Source: Maribacter litoralis (GTDB taxonomy: Bacteria; Bacteroidota; Bacteroidia; Flavobacteriales; Flavobacteriaceae). From it: a DNA stretch of 64,000 nt. This document shows positions 1 to 9,317 of the stretch, in pieces. The DNA lies in NCBI RefSeq assembly GCF_003075045.1, contig NZ_QCZD01000001.1, forward strand, positions 620,001 through 684,000, in the 5' to 3' direction. The translations under genes and the position numbers were made by a program. The stretch's first letter is position 1; every line of letters begins with the position of its first letter. Under the pieces are notes generated by a model that was not told the DNA's origin, searched no databases, and saw nothing but the letters and a program-made list of their open reading frames with translations.

Positions 1-755
1 CTTTGAGACACAAACTCGATAGTCTCATTCTTTAACAGGTTTGGCTCAATTGACGAAATTCGAAGACGATGAATACCATCTACATCATCCAACGCCTTTA
101 CCAAATCTAAAAAAGTATGCTCGTGCTTTTTATTACCGAACTCACCTTTACCGTAATCACCTATATTAACACCTGTAAGCACGATCTCCTTTATACCTTG
201 CTCAGAAATATCTGCAGCGTTCTTTAGTACATTTTCTAGCGTATCGCTTCGAGAAATACCTCTTGCCAGTGGTATAGTGCAATAAGTACATTTATAGTCA
301 CAGCCATCTTGAACCTTTAAAAAAGCCCTTGTTCTATCACCAATAGCATAACTACCAACATAAAAATCTGCATCTGCAATTTCACAAGAGTGCACTTGAC
401 CATGATCATTTTTGGTTAAATCGTTTATATAGTCGGTTATCTTAAATTTTTCAGTAGCCCCCAAAACCAAATCGACACCATCAACATCTGCCAGTTCTTC
501 AGGTTTTAACTGTGCATAACAACCAACAGCAGCTACAAATGCATCAGGATTGATTTTTTGAGCCTTTTTTACAATCGTCTTAAATTTCTTATCGGCATTA
601 TCTGTCACAGAACATGTATTAATAACGTACATATCCGCTTCTTCGGAAAAGTCTACCCTTTCGAAACCTTCATCTGTAAAGTTTCTGGCAATGGTAGAAG
701 TCTCTGAAAAATTCAACTTACATCCTAAAGTGTAAAATGCCACTTTTTTCTTCAT
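1..755 (-). CDS. mtaB: tRNA t6A37 methylthiotransferase MtaB (C-terminus cut by window edge)
   Basis: Radical SAM enzyme that adds a methylthio group to t6A37 of tRNA, giving ms2t6A. I translated it by hand because the reading frame runs off the left edge. The start is the ATG at 755-753 (MKKKVAFYTLGCKLN). The N-terminal UPF0004 domain carries the three expected cysteines in LGCKLNFSET (C12), NTCSVTDNAD (C48) and AVGCYAQ. The radical SAM cluster motif GCDYKCTYCTIPLARG (CxxxCxxC) follows, then IVLTGVNIGDYG. The LGCKLN start and NTCSVT motif separate MtaB from MiaB and RimO. About 251 residues are visible of an expected 430-450; the TRAM end is outside the window. It stands alone on the minus strand with a -7 box just upstream. 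Confidence 0.95.
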   Translation of the reverse strand, partial: MKKKVAFYTLGCKLNFSETSTIARNFTDEGFERVDFSEEADMYVINTCSVTDNADKKFKTIVKKAQKINPDAFVAAVGCYAQLKPEELADVDGVDLVLGATEKFKITDYINDLTKNDHGQVHSCEIADADFYVGSYAIGDRTRAFLKVQDGCDYKCTYCTIPLARGISRSDTLENVLKNAADISEQGIKEIVLTGVNIGDYGKGEFGNKKHEHTFLDLVKALDDVDGIHRLRISSIEPNLLKNETIEFVSQ

Positions 756-776
756 CTAATCATCTCTTTGAGAATG

Positions 777-784
777 CAAAAATA
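777..784 (-). promoter_or_regulatory. Bacteroidota -7 box upstream of mtaB
   Basis: On the minus strand the sequence reads TATTTTTG, a match to TAnnTTTG, 21 bases before the mtaB ATG. No convincing -33 TTG at normal spacing was found. Confidence 0.45.
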
Positions 785-840
785 CTTAATCTTATACTAG
801 CTTAAAAAATCACAACTAATTGGTAGTCAGAATTAAGCAA

Positions 841-2016
841 TTAGTACTTTCTCCATTTCTTTGTTATTTCAAATACATGTGTCAAAATATCGGCTTCAAC
901 CTCATTAAACTCCACTCCTCTTCTAGCCATCATTACCTTAGCTGCATCAAATGCTTTTGCCGGTTGATAGGCTGTAAAACCAGAAGCACCGCCCCAACTA
1001 AAACTAGGAACAAAATTTCTTGGAAAACCCGGAACATATATATTTGAGTTTACACCAATTACAGTCCCCGTATTGAACATGGTATTTATGGCCGTTTTGC
1101 TATGATCACCCATCATTAACCCACAAAACTGTAATCCCGTTTGTTCAAAACGTTCGGTTGCATAGTCCCATAAACGAACTTTTGCATAATTATTTTTAAG
1201 ATTAGAGTTATTGGAATCCGCACCAATGTTGCACCACTCCCCTAATACGGCATTACCTAAATACCCTTCATGACCTTTACTAGAGTAGCCAAAAATAACG
1301 GAGTTACTTACTTCACCACACACCTTACTATACGGACCTATAGTTGTTGCACCATAAAGCTTACCGCCCATTTTTATAATTGCATTGTTGCAAAGTGCCA
1401 GGGCTCCTCGCACAAGACTTCCTTCCCATATTTCGGAATTCTTCCCTAAATAAATAGGTCCGTCAGTTGCATTGAGTATACTAAATTCAACCTTGGCACC
1501 TTCTTCAAGAAATATACGCTCTGGGTGAATCAATTGATTTGTTTCTGAAATAGGTTGACTTTTTCTTCCTTTGGTAATAAAATCAAAGTCAGATTGTAAA
1601 ATATCGGCATTCTTATCAAAAATATCCCACGTATTATTAATCTGAACCAGTTCTCCTGCAAACTCAGCTATTTTAAAAGAAGTCAATTCATCATCAGATT
1701 TAGCCGAATCACTTGAATAAGCTATGGTTAAATCCCCTGATTTTAGGACCTCCCCGCTATTTAAAGATTTTACCCCTTTAAGCAAATCATCACTAGGCAA
1801 AACCGATGCATTTATGAATATATTTTCACCTTTAATATTGACGGGATATTTAATACTTAAATAGTCTTCTGTTAGAGACGAAACGGAATCTTTTAAATAT
1901 GCTTCCCACCTTTCACGGAGCGTTAAAATACCAACGCGAATTTCTGAAACCGGACGGGTAAAAGTAAAAGGCAATAAATGATTCCTACTCGGACCATCAA
2001 AAAGAATAAAGTTCAT
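841..2016 (-). CDS. GlmU-like putative sugar nucleotidyltransferase/acetyltransferase
   Basis: The 391-residue protein starts MNFILFDGPSRNHLLPFTF and has TRPVSEIRVGILTLRERWE near residue 20-40, the signature of the Bacteroidota family annotated as GlmU-like sugar nucleotidyl transferase. The N-terminal half is a divergent nucleotidyltransferase. From about residue 165 the pattern of short hydrophobic turns (IYLGKNSEIWEGSLVRGALAL, ATTIGPYSKVCGEVSNSVI) is a left-handed beta-helix of hexapeptide repeats, as in acyltransferases and the C-terminal half of GlmU. It may replace GlmU in making UDP-GlcNAc for peptidoglycan, but that is inferred from the family. It is transcribed in the same direction as rpmE2 upstream, with a terminator between them. 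Confidence 0.85.
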   Translation of the reverse strand: MNFILFDGPSRNHLLPFTFTRPVSEIRVGILTLRERWEAYLKDSVSSLTEDYLSIKYPVNIKGENIFINASVLPSDDLLKGVKSLNSGEVLKSGDLTIAYSSDSAKSDDELTSFKIAEFAGELVQINNTWDIFDKNADILQSDFDFITKGRKSQPISETNQLIHPERIFLEEGAKVEFSILNATDGPIYLGKNSEIWEGSLVRGALALCNNAIIKMGGKLYGATTIGPYSKVCGEVSNSVIFGYSSKGHEGYLGNAVLGEWCNIGADSNNSNLKNNYAKVRLWDYATERFEQTGLQFCGLMMGDHSKTAINTMFNTGTVIGVNSNIYVPGFPRNFVPSFSWGGASGFTAYQPAKAFDAAKVMMARRGVEFNEVEADILTHVFEITKKWRKY

Positions 2017-2108
2017 ACAAGATGATTTTTTTTCAAAATTAACAATTATCCTTTGAGCGTTTATATATAATGGACAACTTCCATTATTTAAAAGTTAAAA
2101 TAAAAAGA

Positions 2109-2135
2109 AACGCCTTCGAAAAATCCGAAGGCGTT
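2109..2135 (-). terminator. Terminator of rpmE2
   Basis: A 10-bp perfect stem (AACGCCTTCG/CGAAGGCGTT) with a 7-base loop lies 26 bases after the rpmE2 stop. Read on the minus strand, the stem is followed by TCTTTTTATTTT. It separates rpmE2 from the GlmU-like gene. Confidence 0.8.
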
Positions 2136-2160
2136 ATATTTATCTAAAGAAATAAAATGA

Positions 2161-2421
2161 TTATTTCTCTTCTTTCGAGAATTTCTTGTACTTGTTCTTG
2201 AACTTATCGATACGACCGGCTGTATCCAATAATTTGGCTTTACCAGTGTAAAAAGGGTGAGAAGTTCTTGAGATTTCCAATTTTACCAATGGATACTCAA
2301 CACCATCAACCTCTAAAGTTTCCTTTGTATCCGCTGTAGATTTTGTTAAAAATACCTCTTCGTTAGACATGTCCTTAAAGGCCACGATTCTATAATTTTC
2401 TGGGTGTATATCTTTTTTCAT
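2161..2421 (-). CDS. rpmE2: 50S ribosomal protein L31, type B
   Basis: Structural protein of the large ribosomal subunit. The sequence [20 protein letters not shown] and the [14 protein letters not shown] motif identify bacterial L31. The zinc-binding cysteines of the A-type are absent, so this is the zinc-independent B type usual in Bacteroidota. The open frame extends to an upstream ATG at 2460, but the family start is at 2421, giving 86 residues; the 13 extra residues (MSARRNGCV...) would translate the transcript leader just after the -7 box. Confidence 0.95.
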   Translation of the reverse strand: MKKDIHPENYRIVAFKDMSNEEVFLTKSTADTKETLEVDGVEYPLVKLEISRTSHPFYTGKAKLLDTAGRIDKFKNKYKKFSKEEK

Positions 2422-2470
2422 TTTAAAAACTTTAACGCACCCATTCCGACGGGCACTCATTTTAAGGCTG

Positions 2471-2500
2471 CAAAAATAGTGAAATTCTATAAATGAACAA
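2471..2500 (-). promoter_or_regulatory. rpmE2 promoter (TTG-N19-TATTTTTG)
   Basis: On the minus strand TTG (2500-2498), 19 bases and TATTTTTG (2478-2471) match the Bacteroidota sigma-A promoter. The -7 box is about 50 bases ahead of the chosen ATG at 2421, which supports that start over the one at 2460. Confidence 0.65.
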
Positions 2501-2602
2501 TTACAAATCGTAAAAAAAACAAAAATAATATTTCATCACATTTGTAACAAAATAAACCAATATGATACTAATAAATAAATCAACCTATAATCACAATATC
2601 AA

Positions 2603-3124
2603 ATGGAAGAAAATCAACCTAAAACAGGAAAATTTGCACTAAAGTATGGCTTACTCACTGGTGTTATTGGTGTAATATTCGGTATTATGCTTTTTGCAAT
2701 GGACATGCACTATGAACAAGGTGCTGCTACTCAAATTACCCAGACCTTAATTTTAGCTGCGGGTATTATTTTTGCAATCGTACAATTTAAAAAAGCTAGT
2801 GGCGGATTTTTAACTATTTCAGAATCTTTAAAAGTTGGAGCCGGTGTCGCTCTTATCGCTGCAATTGTTGGATTATTATATTTCTTCATTTTATCTAATG
2901 TAATTGAACCTGGTTACTTAGATAAGGTATATGAAATTGGTAAAATTAAAACCATGGCTGACAACCCTAGTCTTACCGAAGAGCAAGTTGACCAAGGCAT
3001 AGAAATGCAAAAAGGATTTGCTTGGATTATGTACCCTGTGGGTTTAGTTATTAATGTGCTAATCGGATTATTCTTTTCTTTAATCACCGGATTAATCTTG
3101 AAAAAAGAAGAAGCAGCTTATTAA
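2603..3124 (+). CDS. DUF4199 family membrane protein
   Basis: The 173-residue protein has four hydrophobic segments: about residues 13-30, 45-60, 80-103 and 138-162. This layout, with the soluble stretch between segments 3 and 4, matches the DUF4199 family found almost only in Bacteroidota. Function is unknown. It starts 142 bases from the divergent rpmE2 and ends 46 bases ahead of a GT2 glycosyltransferase transcribed the same way, an arrangement common in flavobacteria. The adjacency suggests an envelope-related role, which is inference. Confidence 0.8.
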   Translation: MEENQPKTGKFALKYGLLTGVIGVIFGIMLFAMDMHYEQGAATQITQTLILAAGIIFAIVQFKKASGGFLTISESLKVGAGVALIAAIVGLLYFFILSNVIEPGYLDKVYEIGKIKTMADNPSLTEEQVDQGIEMQKGFAWIMYPVGLVINVLIGLFFSLITGLILKKEEAAY

Positions 3125-3170
3125 TACTAAGTAATTGTAGTATTTTTGGAGATAATACCAGAAGTCGCGC

Positions 3171-4130
3171 ATGCAATTATCAATAGTAATTCCTTTACTT
3201 AACGAAGAAGAATCACTTAAAGAACTTCATGATTGGATTGTATCTGTAATGCAATCCAATCATTTTTCTTACGAAATACTTTTTGTCGATGACGGCAGTA
3301 CAGATAATTCTTGGAATATAATTACAGAATTATCCAACCAAAATCCCTCGGTCAAGGGAATCCATTTTTTACGAAACTTTGGCAAATCGCAAGCTTTACA
3401 TGCCGGTTTTAAAGCTGTTGAAGGAGATGTTATCATCACCATGGATGCCGATTTACAGGATAATCCAGAAGAAATCCCCGAGTTATATAACATGATAACC
3501 CATGAAGGTTATGAATTGGTTTCTGGATGGAAAAAGAAACGCTACGATTCAATAATTTTTAAAAATACACCTTCTAAACTGTTCAACTGGGCCGCTAGAA
3601 GAACTTCCGGTGTTCGATTACATGATTTTAATTGTGGTCTAAAAGCCTATGCAAAAAATGTGGTCAAGAATATTGAAGTTTCTGGCGAAATGCACAGGTA
3701 TATTCCGGTATTGGCAAAAAATGCGGGCTTTTCCAAAATTGGGGAAAAAGTCGTTCAACACCAAGCGCGTAAATATGGTAAAACAAAATTTGGAATGGAA
3801 CGTTTCATAAATGGTTTTCTAGATTTATTGACCATTTGGTTCGTTTCTAGATTCGGTAAACGACCTATGCACTTATTCGGTGCCTTGGGCGTTTTAATGT
3901 TTTTAATCGGATTCGGATTTGCTTTATATTTAGGGATAGACAAACTATTCATAAATAAATTTGGAAGATTACTCACAGACCGACCACAGTTCTATATTTC
4001 ACTGGTTGCCATGGTCATAGGAACTCAATTGTTCTTAGCCGGTTTTATTGGTGAAATACTAATACGTTCAAAGAAAGAAGAAAAGAGATATATAATATCT
4101 AAAGAATTGAACACGACTCTTTTAGAATAA
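3171..4130 (+). CDS. Family 2 glycosyltransferase, polyprenyl-phosphate type
   Basis: Starts MQLSIVIPLLNEEESLKEL, the opening of GT-A fold family 2 enzymes of the DPM1/GtrB group. FVDDGSTDNSW (about residues 40-50) and the metal-binding DADLQD (about 91-96) are both present. Two hydrophobic segments at about 232-255 and 275-297 anchor the C-terminus in the membrane, as in GtrB/ArnC-like enzymes that load a sugar onto a polyprenyl phosphate. The exact sugar cannot be read from sequence. It leads a same-strand run with a phosphosugar mutase and an ABC exporter, so it likely supplies envelope glycan. Confidence 0.88.
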   Translation: MQLSIVIPLLNEEESLKELHDWIVSVMQSNHFSYEILFVDDGSTDNSWNIITELSNQNPSVKGIHFLRNFGKSQALHAGFKAVEGDVIITMDADLQDNPEEIPELYNMITHEGYELVSGWKKKRYDSIIFKNTPSKLFNWAARRTSGVRLHDFNCGLKAYAKNVVKNIEVSGEMHRYIPVLAKNAGFSKIGEKVVQHQARKYGKTKFGMERFINGFLDLLTIWFVSRFGKRPMHLFGALGVLMFLIGFGFALYLGIDKLFINKFGRLLTDRPQFYISLVAMVIGTQLFLAGFIGEILIRSKKEEKRYIISKELNTTLLE

Positions 4131-4172
4131 TAAAATTCTCATTAACTTAAATGCACATAAAACTATAAACCT

Positions 4173-5882
4173 ATGGATAACATCCTAGATACCGCAAAAA
4201 CCTGGCTAACCGATTTTTTTGATCCAGCCGTAAAAAAAGAAATTGAACACCTTATCGCTAACGATAAAGAAGAACTGAACGACCGTTTTTATAAAAATAT
4301 GGAGTTCGGAACCGGCGGAATGAGAGGCGTTATGGGTGTAGGCACCAACCGTATCAACAAATACACGCTTGGTAAGAGTACACAAGGTCTTAGCAATTAT
4401 TTAAATAAAGTATACCAAGGCGAAGATATTAAAGTAGTCATCGCATTCGATTGTCGTAATAATAGCGACACACTGGCTAGAACGGTTGCCGAAGTATTTT
4501 CTGCAAATGGAATCAAAGTATTTCTTTTTTCAGAATTACGTACCACACCAGAACTTTCATTTGCCGTTAGACATCTAAACTGCCATGCCGGTATTGTTTT
4601 GACCGCATCTCACAATCCACCAGAATATAATGGTTATAAGGTATATTGGACAGATGGCGGACAAATAGTACCTCCACAGGATGGAGAGATTATTGCCGAA
4701 ATTAACGCCCTCGGTTTTGAAGATATCAAATTCACTGCCAATGATAGTTTAATTCAAGTAATCGATAAGGAAGTTGATGAAGCTTTTATTTCACAATCAG
4801 TTGCTGCCGGTAATTTTAATGCTGCAGGAAAAGATGATTTTAAAATAGTTTTCACATCGCTACACGGCACATCGATCACTGCCATACCCGAAGTATTGAA
4901 ACTTGGCGGGTATGAAAACGTAACTATAATTGAAGAACAAGCCAAACCAGACGGAAACTTTCCAACGGTTAAATCTCCTAATCCAGAAGAATCAGAAGCA
5001 CTTTCAATGGCCGTAAAAAAGGCTGAAGAAATTGGTGCGGACATGGTTGTAGGTACAGATCCTGATAGCGACCGTTTAGGCATTGCGGTACGAAACCTTG
5101 ACGGTGAAATGGAAATTGTTAACGGAAACCAGGCTATGGTTCTAATGACAAAGTTTCTTCTAGAAAAGAGAAAAGAAAAAGGCTTCAAAGGCAATGAGTT
5201 TATTGCTACAACTATAGTTTCTACTCCAATGATGGAAGCCATGGCGAAAGCATACGGAGTAGAATTTAAAACTTCTTTGACCGGATTTAAATGGATCGGC
5301 AAAATGATTAAAGATTTCCCCGAGTCCGATTTTATCGGTGGTGGCGAAGAGAGTTTTGGTTATATGGTAGGTGATTTTGTTCGCGATAAAGATGCGGTTA
5401 CCTCTACCCTATTGGCTTGTGAAATTGCTAGCCAAGCAAAAGCTAATGGTAGTTCTTTTTACAAAGACTTAATTCAATGTTATGTTGATTATGGATTTTA
5501 TAAAGAGCATTTAGTTTCCATCACTAAAAAAGGTATTAGTGGTGCCGAAGAAATTAAGCAGATGTTGAAGGACTTTAAAGAAAACCCGGTGGAATCTGTT
5601 GCTGGTTCTAAAGTAAAGTGGATTGAAGATTACAACACTTCAATTGCTAAAAATGTATTGACCGGTGAAGAAAAAGCTATTGATATTCCAAAATCTAACG
5701 TATTAATCTACGAAACGGAAGATGGTACTAGAATAGCAGCAAGACCTAGCGGCACAGAACCTAAGGTTAAATTCTACATCAGCACCAATACGAAATTGCA
5801 AAAAACTGAAGATTATAAAAAAGTAGCAGCAGAACTTGATCAAAAGATCAAGAACATACTTGCTGAGCTTAATTTAGCTTAA
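4173..5882 (+). CDS. Phospho-sugar mutase (phosphoglucomutase/phosphomannomutase)
   Basis: Alpha-D-phosphohexomutase of 569 residues, the long form typical of Bacteroidota and Firmicutes. The active-site serine is in TASHNPPEYNGYK (about S146), the magnesium loop is GTDPDSDRLGI (about 294-304), the sugar-binding loop is GGGEESFGY (about 389) and the phosphate-binding loop is RPSGTEPKVKFY (about 523). It interconverts hexose 1- and 6-phosphates; which hexose is not certain. Its stop shares one base with the start of the next gene (TAATG), so the two are probably translationally coupled. Confidence 0.92.
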   Translation: MDNILDTAKTWLTDFFDPAVKKEIEHLIANDKEELNDRFYKNMEFGTGGMRGVMGVGTNRINKYTLGKSTQGLSNYLNKVYQGEDIKVVIAFDCRNNSDTLARTVAEVFSANGIKVFLFSELRTTPELSFAVRHLNCHAGIVLTASHNPPEYNGYKVYWTDGGQIVPPQDGEIIAEINALGFEDIKFTANDSLIQVIDKEVDEAFISQSVAAGNFNAAGKDDFKIVFTSLHGTSITAIPEVLKLGGYENVTIIEEQAKPDGNFPTVKSPNPEESEALSMAVKKAEEIGADMVVGTDPDSDRLGIAVRNLDGEMEIVNGNQAMVLMTKFLLEKRKEKGFKGNEFIATTIVSTPMMEAMAKAYGVEFKTSLTGFKWIGKMIKDFPESDFIGGGEESFGYMVGDFVRDKDAVTSTLLACEIASQAKANGSSFYKDLIQCYVDYGFYKEHLVSITKKGISGAEEIKQMLKDFKENPVESVAGSKVKWIEDYNTSIAKNVLTGEEKAIDIPKSNVLIYETEDGTRIAARPSGTEPKVKFYISTNTKLQKTEDYKKVAAELDQKIKNILAELNLA

Positions 5883-7708
5883 TGAACTATTTCAAAAAGA
5901 TTCTTCGCTTTGCGAAGCCTTACAAGGTATATGCTATTTTAAACATTATATCTAACATCTTTTATGCACTGTTTTCAACATTGGCAATGATATCATTATT
6001 TCCAATGTTGAACGTGCTTTTTAAACAAACGGAAAAAATATATACCAAACCACAGTGGGATGGTATTACCGGATTAAAAGATTATGTAACCGATTCGCTA
6101 AATTTTTATATAACGGAACAAAGCCAGCATAGTGACCCTGGTGAAGTTCTTATGCTCATGGTGGGGTTGATCATTACCATGTTCTTGCTAAAAAATCTTT
6201 TCAATTACCTAGCTATGTATTTCATTACTTTTTTACGTAATGGTGTACTTAAGGACTTACGTAACGAGCTTTACGATAAAACAGTAGAATTACCCATCTC
6301 CTATTATTCGGAAAAAAGGAAAGGTGACACTATTGCCCGTATTACTTCAGATGTCTTAGAAATTCAACATTCTTTCTTATCTATATTGGAATTAATTGTT
6401 AGAGAGCCGCTTACCATAATTTTCACCATTATAGCCATGCTCGCAATAAGTCCGAAATTGACATTATTTGTTTTTCTATTTCTTCCCCTCTCCGGCTTTT
6501 TAATTTCACTAATCGGAAAATCATTAAAGCGAAAATCGGACAAGGTTCAAAATGAACAAGGTTATTTCTTATCTATTTTAGAGGAAACATTAGGTGGCTT
6601 ACGAGTTATAAAAGCTTTTAATTCAGAATCTGTATTTGCGAAGAAATTTCAAGCTTCCACTAAACGATTTTTTAATTTTTCAAATAGCTTGTTGAACAGA
6701 CAAAATTTAGCGTCACCAACAAGTGAATTTTTCGGTATTGCCGCTATAGGTGTAATCCTTTGGTATGGCGGACAAATGGTACTTGTAGAAAAAACGCTTG
6801 AAGCGGAACTATTCATTACTTACATGGCATTGTCATACCAAATACTGACTCCGGCAAAGGCAATTAGTAAAGCATCTTACGGAGTTAAAAAAGGAAATGC
6901 AGCGGCAGAACGTGTTTTAGAGATTTTAGAAACTGAAAATCCTATTTCCGAGATTGAGAATCCCATTCAACAAAATACCTTTGATACGGCTGTAAATATC
7001 AATAATATTTCATTTAAATATGAAGATGAGTACGTCTTAAAAAACTTTAACCTAATCGTTGAAAAAGGTAAGACGGTAGCCCTAGTAGGTCAATCTGGTA
7101 GTGGAAAAAGCACCATTGCCAATCTTGTAACGCGTTTTTACGATGTTAACGAAGGAGATATTAGCATTGATGGAAACAACATCAAAAACCTAAGTAAAAA
7201 ATCGCTTCGTGGTTTGTTAGGGTTGGTTACTCAAGATTCAATACTCTTCAATGATACGGTTAAAAATAATATAGGGTTAGGTAAAGAAAATGCTACGGAA
7301 GAAGAAATAATAGCGGCCGCAAAAATTGCCAATGCACATGATTTCATCATGGAATTACCAAATGGGTACAACACTAATATTGGTGATAGCGGTAATAAAT
7401 TAAGTGGTGGTCAAAAACAGCGTCTATCCATTTCGAGGGCTGTTCTAAAGAATCCTCCAATAATGATTTTAGACGAAGCAACATCCGCTTTAGATACCGA
7501 GAGTGAACGATTGGTACAAGATGCCCTAGAAAAGATGATGATGAATAGAACTTCGATCGTTATTGCACATAGACTTTCTACTATTCAAAACGCAGATACT
7601 ATTGTAGTGCTACAAAAAGGAGAAATTGTAGAGCAAGGTACACACAATGAACTTTTAGAGCTTAACGGTACATATCATAAGCTGGTGCAAATGCAATCTT
7701 TGGCTTAA
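5882..7708 (+). CDS. ABC exporter, fused membrane and ATPase domains (MsbA-like)
   Basis: Half-transporter of 608 residues. A membrane domain with about six hydrophobic spans fills residues 15-340. The ATPase follows with Walker A GQSGSGKST (about 402), Q-loop LVTQDSILF, signature LSGGQKQR (about 507), Walker B IMILDEATSALD (about 527) and H-loop IAHRLS. These features fit type IV exporters such as MsbA, which flip lipids or export drugs. The substrate cannot be read from sequence; the preceding GT2 and mutase genes make a glycolipid plausible. It overlaps the mutase gene by one base. Confidence 0.9.
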   Translation: MNYFKKILRFAKPYKVYAILNIISNIFYALFSTLAMISLFPMLNVLFKQTEKIYTKPQWDGITGLKDYVTDSLNFYITEQSQHSDPGEVLMLMVGLIITMFLLKNLFNYLAMYFITFLRNGVLKDLRNELYDKTVELPISYYSEKRKGDTIARITSDVLEIQHSFLSILELIVREPLTIIFTIIAMLAISPKLTLFVFLFLPLSGFLISLIGKSLKRKSDKVQNEQGYFLSILEETLGGLRVIKAFNSESVFAKKFQASTKRFFNFSNSLLNRQNLASPTSEFFGIAAIGVILWYGGQMVLVEKTLEAELFITYMALSYQILTPAKAISKASYGVKKGNAAAERVLEILETENPISEIENPIQQNTFDTAVNINNISFKYEDEYVLKNFNLIVEKGKTVALVGQSGSGKSTIANLVTRFYDVNEGDISIDGNNIKNLSKKSLRGLLGLVTQDSILFNDTVKNNIGLGKENATEEEIIAAAKIANAHDFIMELPNGYNTNIGDSGNKLSGGQKQRLSISRAVLKNPPIMILDEATSALDTESERLVQDALEKMMMNRTSIVIAHRLSTIQNADTIVVLQKGEIVEQGTHNELLELNGTYHKLVQMQSLA

Positions 7709-7804
7709 ATAGCAGATAACGACGATTAAAATTAGATTAAATTACCACAAGATTAAACCTTTAGCCAACTTCTTGGTCTAAAGATAAACAAACCTCATTT
7801 CTAA

Positions 7805-8347
7805 GTGATCGAAGAGGAAACATTAGTATTGGATTTAAAAACTAAAAGCAAGCAAGCGCAAGCTTTTGAGGTATTGGTAAATACCTATAAAGAGCGTCTG
7901 TATTGGCAAATACGTAGTATTGTTTTAAACCATGATGATGCCGATGATGTACTACAAAACACCTTTATAAAAGTTTATAAAAATATTGACGGATTTAAAG
8001 GTGATAGTAAATTATTTTCTTGGATGTACCGTATTGCCACCAACGAGGCTTTAAATTTTATAAAGCAAAGAGCAAAAATACAAGGCGTATCGGATACCAA
8101 CTACCAAGATAGATTAGTTGAAAATTTAGAAGCAGACGTTTATTTTGAAGGAGACGAAATTCAACTTCAACTTCAAAAGGCAATTGCTACATTACCTGAA
8201 AAGCAAAAATTGGTTTTTAACATGAAGTATTTTCAGGAGCTGAAGTATGAGGAAATTTCTGAAATATTGAACACTTCTGTTGGCGGCTTAAAAGCTTCTT
8301 ACCACCTAGCGGTGAAAAAACTTGAACAGTATTTAAAAGAAGATTAA
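7805..8347 (+). CDS. ECF-type RNA polymerase sigma factor
   Basis: Sigma-70 family protein of 180 residues with only regions 2 and 4, the extracytoplasmic-function layout. Region 2 is at about residues 25-90 (HDDADDVLQNTFIKVYKNI, then FSWMYRIATNEALNFIK). Region 4 is at about 130-178 (LPEKQKLVFNMKYFQELKYE and an EISEILNTSVGGLKASYH helix-turn-helix). The start is a GTG. It leads a tight three-gene set with a single-pass membrane protein and a secreted charged protein, which are likely its regulators. Confidence 0.92.
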   Translation: MIEEETLVLDLKTKSKQAQAFEVLVNTYKERLYWQIRSIVLNHDDADDVLQNTFIKVYKNIDGFKGDSKLFSWMYRIATNEALNFIKQRAKIQGVSDTNYQDRLVENLEADVYFEGDEIQLQLQKAIATLPEKQKLVFNMKYFQELKYEEISEILNTSVGGLKASYHLAVKKLEQYLKED

Positions 8348-8380
8348 ACCTTTTATATAATTGAGTGTCAAACTTGTATC

Positions 8381-8887
8381 ATGAACAAAAAAAATAACAT
8401 TCCGTTTAAAACTCCAGAAGGCTATTTCAATAGCTTCGAGGAAAGGTTGATGGATAAATTGTCTCAACCTGAAAGTTCTTTTCCAGAAGAAAGTGCGTTT
8501 AAGGTTCCTGACAATTATTTTGAGTCGTTCAATGAAAGGTTAAATAACAAGCTTGAGAATGAATCAAAAGTAATTCCGCTTTTTCCAATTAAGAAAATTA
8601 TTGCTGTAGCCGCGTCGATTGCTGCAATTGCCCTAATTGCCTTAGGGTACGATTGGAACAGTGAACAAGAACTAAGTTTTAGCGACTTGGCGAATACCGA
8701 TATTGAAGCCTATTTTGAAAATAACGATTTTGAATTGTCTCCTTACGAGATAGCCGAAGTTCTACCGGTAACGAATACCGAGTTTTCAGATTTTTTAAAC
8801 GCTCCTATTGAGAGCGATAACCTTCTCGATTACTTAAATGAAAATGTAAGTGATTTTGACGAATTAAATTTTTACGATAATGAATAG
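8381..8887 (+). CDS. Single-pass membrane protein, probable sigma-factor partner
   Basis: No named family recognised. The 168-residue protein has two copies of one motif in its N-terminal part: FKTPEGYFNSFEERLMDKL (about 9-27) and FKVPDNYFESFNERLNNKL (about 40-58). One transmembrane segment follows (about 70-88, IIAVAASIAAIALIALGYDW), then a strongly acidic tail of about 75 residues. A cytoplasmic repeat domain, one membrane pass and an outer domain, directly after an ECF sigma gene, is the layout of an anti-sigma factor. It lacks a recognisable zinc anti-sigma HxxxCxxC motif, so the role is inferred from position. It overlaps the next gene by 8 bases. Confidence 0.7.
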   Translation: MNKKNNIPFKTPEGYFNSFEERLMDKLSQPESSFPEESAFKVPDNYFESFNERLNNKLENESKVIPLFPIKKIIAVAASIAAIALIALGYDWNSEQELSFSDLANTDIEAYFENNDFELSPYEIAEVLPVTNTEFSDFLNAPIESDNLLDYLNENVSDFDELNFYDNE

Positions 8888-9317
8888 ACTTGTACTTATT
8901 ATATTTCTGTTTGTCTCCACTATTTCTTTTTCACAAAGAAATCAAGATTGGGAAAAGATAAATACCCTTAAAGTAGCTTTCATAACCGAAAAACTCTCTT
9001 TAAGCAGTAAAGAAGCACAAGATTTTTGGCCTGTTTACAACAAATATCAAGAGGATAGAAATAAATTACGAAAAAAGAATCACGACCAAATTAGAGGTAA
9101 AATAAAAGATGCCGATGGTCTTACCGAAAAAGAGGCAGAAAACCTCTTGGCCTTACATATTAAAATTGAAGAGGAAGAGGAAGCTCTGGATACTAAATTC
9201 CTAAAAGACGTAAGCAAAGTTATAACCGCAAAAAAGACGTTGTTATTACTGCGATCGGAAGAAGAGTTTAAGCGTCAATTAATGAAGCAATATCGTCAAA
9301 ACAAAGGCGGTAGATAA
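8880..9317 (+). CDS. Secreted charged helical protein of the sigma-factor operon
   Basis: The 145-residue protein has a signal peptide (MNRLVLIIFLFVSTISFSQ) and a mature part that is almost all charged helix, with EKLSLSSKEAQDFWPVYNKY near residues 38-60. This Spy/CpxP-like pattern, with a conserved FWPVY, is common in flavobacterial proteins annotated as sensors of ECF sigma factors. It probably acts in the periplasm as a stress sensor or chaperone for the pathway, which is inference. Its start lies inside the end of the preceding gene, and its stop abuts the stop of the opposing gene with no gap. Confidence 0.7.
   Translation: MNRLVLIIFLFVSTISFSQRNQDWEKINTLKVAFITEKLSLSSKEAQDFWPVYNKYQEDRNKLRKKNHDQIRGKIKDADGLTEKEAENLLALHIKIEEEEEALDTKFLKDVSKVITAKKTLLLLRSEEEFKRQLMKQYRQNKGGR

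Noticed and set aside
4754..5302. 182-residue open frame antisense to the phosphosugar mutase
   Set aside because: The sense frame holds the magnesium loop of the mutase in this stretch. The antisense protein shows only compositional Ser/Pro bias.
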